Translations under genes and position numbers: made by a program | Part shown: positions 60,998 through 64,000 of the stretch, piece by piece | How positions within the stretch are numbered: the first letter of the stretch is position 1 | How the letters are laid out: each line of letters starts with the position of its first letter | Notes under the pieces: model-generated | Told to the model about the DNA's origin: nothing | Databases searched by the model: none | What the model saw: only the letters and a program-made list of their open reading frames with translations | From: Viridibacterium sediminicola | GTDB lineage: Bacteria; Pseudomonadota; Gammaproteobacteria; Burkholderiales; Rhodocyclaceae | DNA: 64,000 nucleotides | NCBI RefSeq assembly: GCF_039631295.1 | Contig: NZ_JBDIVE010000014.1 | Coordinates: 4,895 to 68,894 of the forward strand | Reading direction: 5' to 3'

Positions 60998-62682
60998 GCG
61001 CGGCCGATTTCCGTCTGCGCAAGGTGCCGCGCAGCATCGCTTTCTTTCTCGGTGAAGACCGCCGCGCCTACTTGCTGCATCTGTCGATCTTTCTCGCCGG
61101 GCAGAGCTATGAATTGCTGCCGCCGCTGTTGATCGGCCTGATGGTCAACTTCCTGCTTGATTACCGCAGCGGACAAAGCCTGTGGCCGCTGGCGGGGATC
61201 ATTCTGTTCCTCGCCGTATCGAGCGCCATCAATGCCGTGCTGCGCCTGCGCAGTCGCCGCCGCCTCGGGCAGTACGTCGTCAATGCCCGCTCGCGGGCGC
61301 GCATGTGGGGTTTTGCGCGCCTGCTCGACCAGTCACTCGCCTGGCACCAGCGCGAGGGCACCGGCAACAAGGCGCAGCGCGTGCTCACCGGCTCTGACGC
61401 GGTGGGCGAGTGGGTTGGCGTGCATAACGATCTGGTGCCGCCTCTGGTGGCGTTTGCCGGCATTGCGATTGCCTGTGCCATCCTGCATCCGCTGACGATC
61501 CTGTTCTTCGTCGCCTTTGTCGCCGGGCTGTTGCTGATCGAGCTGCATTTCGATCGCAAGGTCGCGGCGCTGAGCCAGCGTGTCAACGCGGCCAACGAGC
61601 AATCGAGCGGCACCTTTGTAGAAGTCACCGCCAATGTGCTGGCCGTCAAGGCGCTGGGCGCAGCAGCCGGCATGAACGCGCAACTGGCCACGCGCGAGGC
61701 GGCTTCGCGCAATCTCGCCCATGAACGCGTGCGCTTGCGCACCAGCAAGTGGATGTGGTTCCAGGTGCATTCGAGCATCGCGCTGGCCTTGTTCCTCGCC
61801 GGCGTTTCGGCCGCCGTCTTGCAGGGGGCGCTGAGCGTCGGCATGGTCCTCACCTACACGCAGTACTTCGCCGGCCTGCGCTCGGCCACCACGACGCTGG
61901 CTGACCGTTTCCAGGTGCTGGCCGAGCGCTTCGTCGACCTCTCGCGCCTGATGCCCTTGTTCGACGACACGCATTGCTTTGTTGATGGCAATCGCGACTT
62001 TCCCGCTGACTGGCAAAGCCTCAGCTTGCAGCAGGTGAGCTATCGCCACGACAGCGCGCGTGAGGACAGCGGCCTCGTCGACGCCAGCTTCAGCATCCGC
62101 CGCGGCGAGCATGTTGGCGTAGCGGGGCGCTCCGGCTCGGGCAAGTCCACCCTGCTGCGCCTGCTGCTCGGCCTGCATCGCCCGCAAGCGGGCAAGATCC
62201 TCGTCGATGCGCTAGACAGCCTCGACATCCGCCACGCCTCGCTCACCGAGCAGGTTGCGGTGGTATTGCAAGAGACCGAGCTGTTCAATCTCTCACTGCG
62301 CGACAATGTCTGCGTCATGCGCGAAGTGCCCGGCGCGGTGTTCGACGCCGCCTGTCATGTCGCCTGTCTCGACGAACTCATCGCCCGCTTGCCGCAAGGC
62401 CTCGACACGCCGCTCGGCGAACGCGGCTACGCCTTGTCGGGCGGCGAACGCCAGCGCATCGGCATCGCCCGTGCCCTGTGCCGCCCGTTCAGCTTGTTGC
62501 TGCTCGATGAAGCGACTTCTGCGCTGGATGTAGAAACCGAAGCGCAAGTGCTGCAGCGCCTGCGCGCGCACCTGGCCAAAGACGTCACCATCATCAGCGT
62601 CGCCCACCGTCCTGCTGCGCTCGCTCAATTGGATCGTGTGCTGGTGTTCGAAGCGGGGCGGGTGGTGGAGCGTGAGGGCTGA
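60994..62682 (+). CDS. ABC exporter (fused membrane and ATPase domains)
   Basis: 562 residues. The membrane domain (about 20-320) has six predicted helices. The ATPase domain has Walker A GRSGSGKSTLLRLLLG, signature LSGGERQRIGIARAL, Walker B LLLLDEATSALD and the switch His in SVAHRPAAL. This is a homodimeric type IV exporter; cargo unknown (lipids, peptides or drugs are possible). It overlaps the phosphatase-like gene. Confidence 0.92.
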   Translation: MSAADFRLRKVPRSIAFFLGEDRRAYLLHLSIFLAGQSYELLPPLLIGLMVNFLLDYRSGQSLWPLAGIILFLAVSSAINAVLRLRSRRRLGQYVVNARSRARMWGFARLLDQSLAWHQREGTGNKAQRVLTGSDAVGEWVGVHNDLVPPLVAFAGIAIACAILHPLTILFFVAFVAGLLLIELHFDRKVAALSQRVNAANEQSSGTFVEVTANVLAVKALGAAAGMNAQLATREAASRNLAHERVRLRTSKWMWFQVHSSIALALFLAGVSAAVLQGALSVGMVLTYTQYFAGLRSATTTLADRFQVLAERFVDLSRLMPLFDDTHCFVDGNRDFPADWQSLSLQQVSYRHDSAREDSGLVDASFSIRRGEHVGVAGRSGSGKSTLLRLLLGLHRPQAGKILVDALDSLDIRHASLTEQVAVVLQETELFNLSLRDNVCVMREVPGAVFDAACHVACLDELIARLPQGLDTPLGERGYALSGGERQRIGIARALCRPFSLLLLDEATSALDVETEAQVLQRLRAHLAKDVTIISVAHRPAALAQLDRVLVFEAGRVVEREG

Positions 62683-63132
62683 TTAGGGTTTGCGGCTGAT
62701 TCTTCACCGCAAAGGCGCGAAGGAAACGCAAAGGGCCGCAAAGGTAAAGGCACGGCTTGTGTAAAGGCCTTCACCGCAGAGACGCGGAGAATGCAGAGTA
62801 GAGCAGGGCGGTGGGTTTCTCCCCTCTCCCGCACGCGGGAGAGGGTGGCGCGTAGCGCCGGGAGAGGGCTAGGTTCAATCTTCGCCCAATGTCTGTTCGA
62901 TCCGAGTGCGTCGTAGGTGTGTATCGAGGGTGGAAATCGTGCGTCTTTACACCGAGTCAGATGCGATGCTGATATCCAAAGCCCTCCCTTTCCTTCCTTG
63001 GCTTCGCGCTTCGCAGAAGCTTAGTCTCAAGTTTCACCGCGCACTACAGTTCTGTAGTCATTTACTATGCGCAAGCCGTAAGAGATCTTCAGTCTGTATT
63101 CGACGGTAATTTATGAAAAGGATGGCGGCAAA
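62683..63132. repeat. Repeat-rich non-coding region before the FRG gene
   Basis: 450 bases. TTCACCGCAAAGGCGCGAAGG (62704 onwards) recurs as TTCACCGCAGAGACGCGG (62770 onwards), both of a known proteobacterial intergenic repeat class. A perfect hairpin CCCTCTCCCGC-ac-GCGGGAGAGGG lies at 62822-62845, with a small GGCGC-GTA-GCGCC stem next to it. From about 62890 the DNA becomes AT-richer and I see no gene until 63133. Confidence 0.6.
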
Positions 63133-64000
63133 ATGTACAACCTCTTCGTAGTGTATGGAAGTAACGACATATGGGAAAAAACGGGTAGATATTCGTTAGA
63201 GCGCAGCAGGTTTCTTGAATATACAGAAGACGAAATTTCAGCTAAGTTTGGTGGAGATCTTTCATCTTCTCAAATACAAGCGCTTATTAGCTTGCCTTGT
63301 TTGTTTATGTACGAAAACTTTGATGGAGATACTCAAACAGGTAGATTGACCTCCATCAGTATGAACGGACGCACTATCGAAGTTTCCTATCAACTAGATG
63401 ATCTACCACCGATTTCGATAAACGACATCCAAGATTTTGGCAAGAGGATTGGTCTACAGAGATGGGAGCTTACGAGAACACATTGGGCTATCAAGGATAT
63501 TGATCTTTATGCGCAGCTTAGAGCTATGGGGGCGAGAGATACTGTTGACATTACTAGTGGGTTAGAAACGTCGGCTGTGCAGAGTTTGCCAGAGGCGGCA
63601 TTGCCAGACGCTAAGCCTATTGCCTCGGTGAGCGAGTTTGTCCATGAGGTGCTAAAACTGGAGGGCGATGGGAAGGAGGTTTTTTATCGTGGTCACGCTG
63701 ACCGCGTAAAATACAAATTGGCGCCGACGTTGTTCCGTCCAGAAAAAGGAGGTGAGCCGAAGTATCTTCTCGTTGAGCATCAGTTGTATCGTGAATTGTT
63801 GATCTCGAACTCCAAGGACTTTCGGGATGATGCTACGACTTTAGATAGACTAGTTCGAATGCAACATTTCGGCCTTCCGACAAGGCTTTTGGATATTACT
63901 TCTAATCCACTCATCGCACTCTATGAATCGCCCCGGGTTTTCTAGACAGTCCCGAGCCTCATGAAGTACTGCTTTTCGTAGTCTACCGGAGACATGCCAT
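63133..64000 (+). pseudogene. FRG-domain protein with an apparent frameshift, cut by window edge
   Basis: The open frame gives 270 residues to a TAG at 63943-63945. The second half has the FRG domain: SVSEFVHEVLKL, the F-x-R-G core VFYRGHADRVKYKLAPTLFRP, and the C-terminal RMQHFGLPTRLLDITSNPLIALY. In full proteins ALY is normally followed by more sequence, but here the frame ends in ESPRVF-stop. In another frame, from about 63930, the sequence GFLDSPEPHEVLLFVVYRRHA continues the domain with a typical [EV]-V-L-x-F-V-Y pattern up to the window end. This points to a one-base shift around the CCCCGGG run (63930-63940). The first 170 residues are not recognised. AT-rich. FRG domains occur in toxins and phage defence genes. 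Confidence 0.75.

Noticed and set aside
62906..63109. Small open frame (67 codons) before the FRG gene
   Set aside because: No ribosome site, no family resemblance and a biased Arg/Ser-rich translation; likely chance.

Overview
The window looks like a chromosomal segment of a betaproteobacterium, possibly Rhodocyclales- or Burkholderiales-like. The evidence is the high-GC background, the aminotransferase / uvrB / low-molecular-weight phosphatase neighbourhood, betaproteobacterial-style waaF, mnmA, ilvE and moa genes, and two RND efflux operons. No species is assigned. Most of the window is GC-rich and tightly packed, with many ATGA/GTGA gene overlaps. Four AT-richer patches stand out as probably acquired: 1-4432 (glycan genes), about 31640-33750 (ATPase plus DUF4276), 34347-34640 (Imm53-like) and about 62900-64000 (FRG domain).

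Layout. 1-4432: the end of a surface-polysaccharide cluster (Wzy-like polymerase cut by the edge, two GT4 and one GT2 glycosyltransferase). 4546-8601, opposite strand: an exopolysaccharide-type locus made of a YjbE-like Ala/Gly-rich secreted protein, a YjbH protein fused to a PAP2 phosphatase, and a MORN-repeat protein overlapping it, behind a promoter packed with inverted repeats. 8896-17391: housekeeping genes (yajQ, a YjfB-like gene, YheT hydrolase, an NTF2-like protein, a YiiD-type thioesterase, waaF, CYTH protein, zinc-finger protein, ilvE, Nudix, mnmA). 16318-21689: a tartrate utilisation cluster (tartrate dehydrogenase, DctA-type carrier, LysR regulator, MOFRL glycerate kinase). 21792-22429: Phd/PIN toxin-antitoxin pair. 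22441-31627: rbgA-like GTPase, EamA exporter, sixA, CYTH-CHAD protein, moaC, M48 protease, TusA-like, YaeQ, DUF1003, rmuC.

31641-33412: a two-gene AAA ATPase / TOPRIM-like DUF4276 module that resembles ATPase-TOPRIM phage-defence systems. 33754-35752: mobA and moaA with an Imm53-like orphan immunity gene between them. 36607-45311: a heavy-metal RND efflux operon divergent from a CusRS-like two-component system, with a perfect CusR-type palindrome between them. 45323-51726: a MexAB-OprM-type multidrug operon ending in its probable TetR repressor. 52041-52116: tRNA-Asn with a consensus promoter. 52248-62682: AsmA-like protein, thioredoxin-like protein, secreted PL3 pectate lyase, DUF2127, aromatic aminotransferase, uvrB, LMW phosphatase, AraC regulator, and a phosphatase-like protein overlapping an ABC exporter. 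The right edge holds an FRG-domain gene with an apparent frameshift.

The best candidates for something undescribed are the YjbE / YjbH-PAP2 / MORN locus, the ATPase-DUF4276 pair, the orphan immunity gene inside the molybdenum-cofactor operon, and a group of palindromic intergenic elements that begin at or within a base of the stop codons of ilvE, sixA and uvrB.
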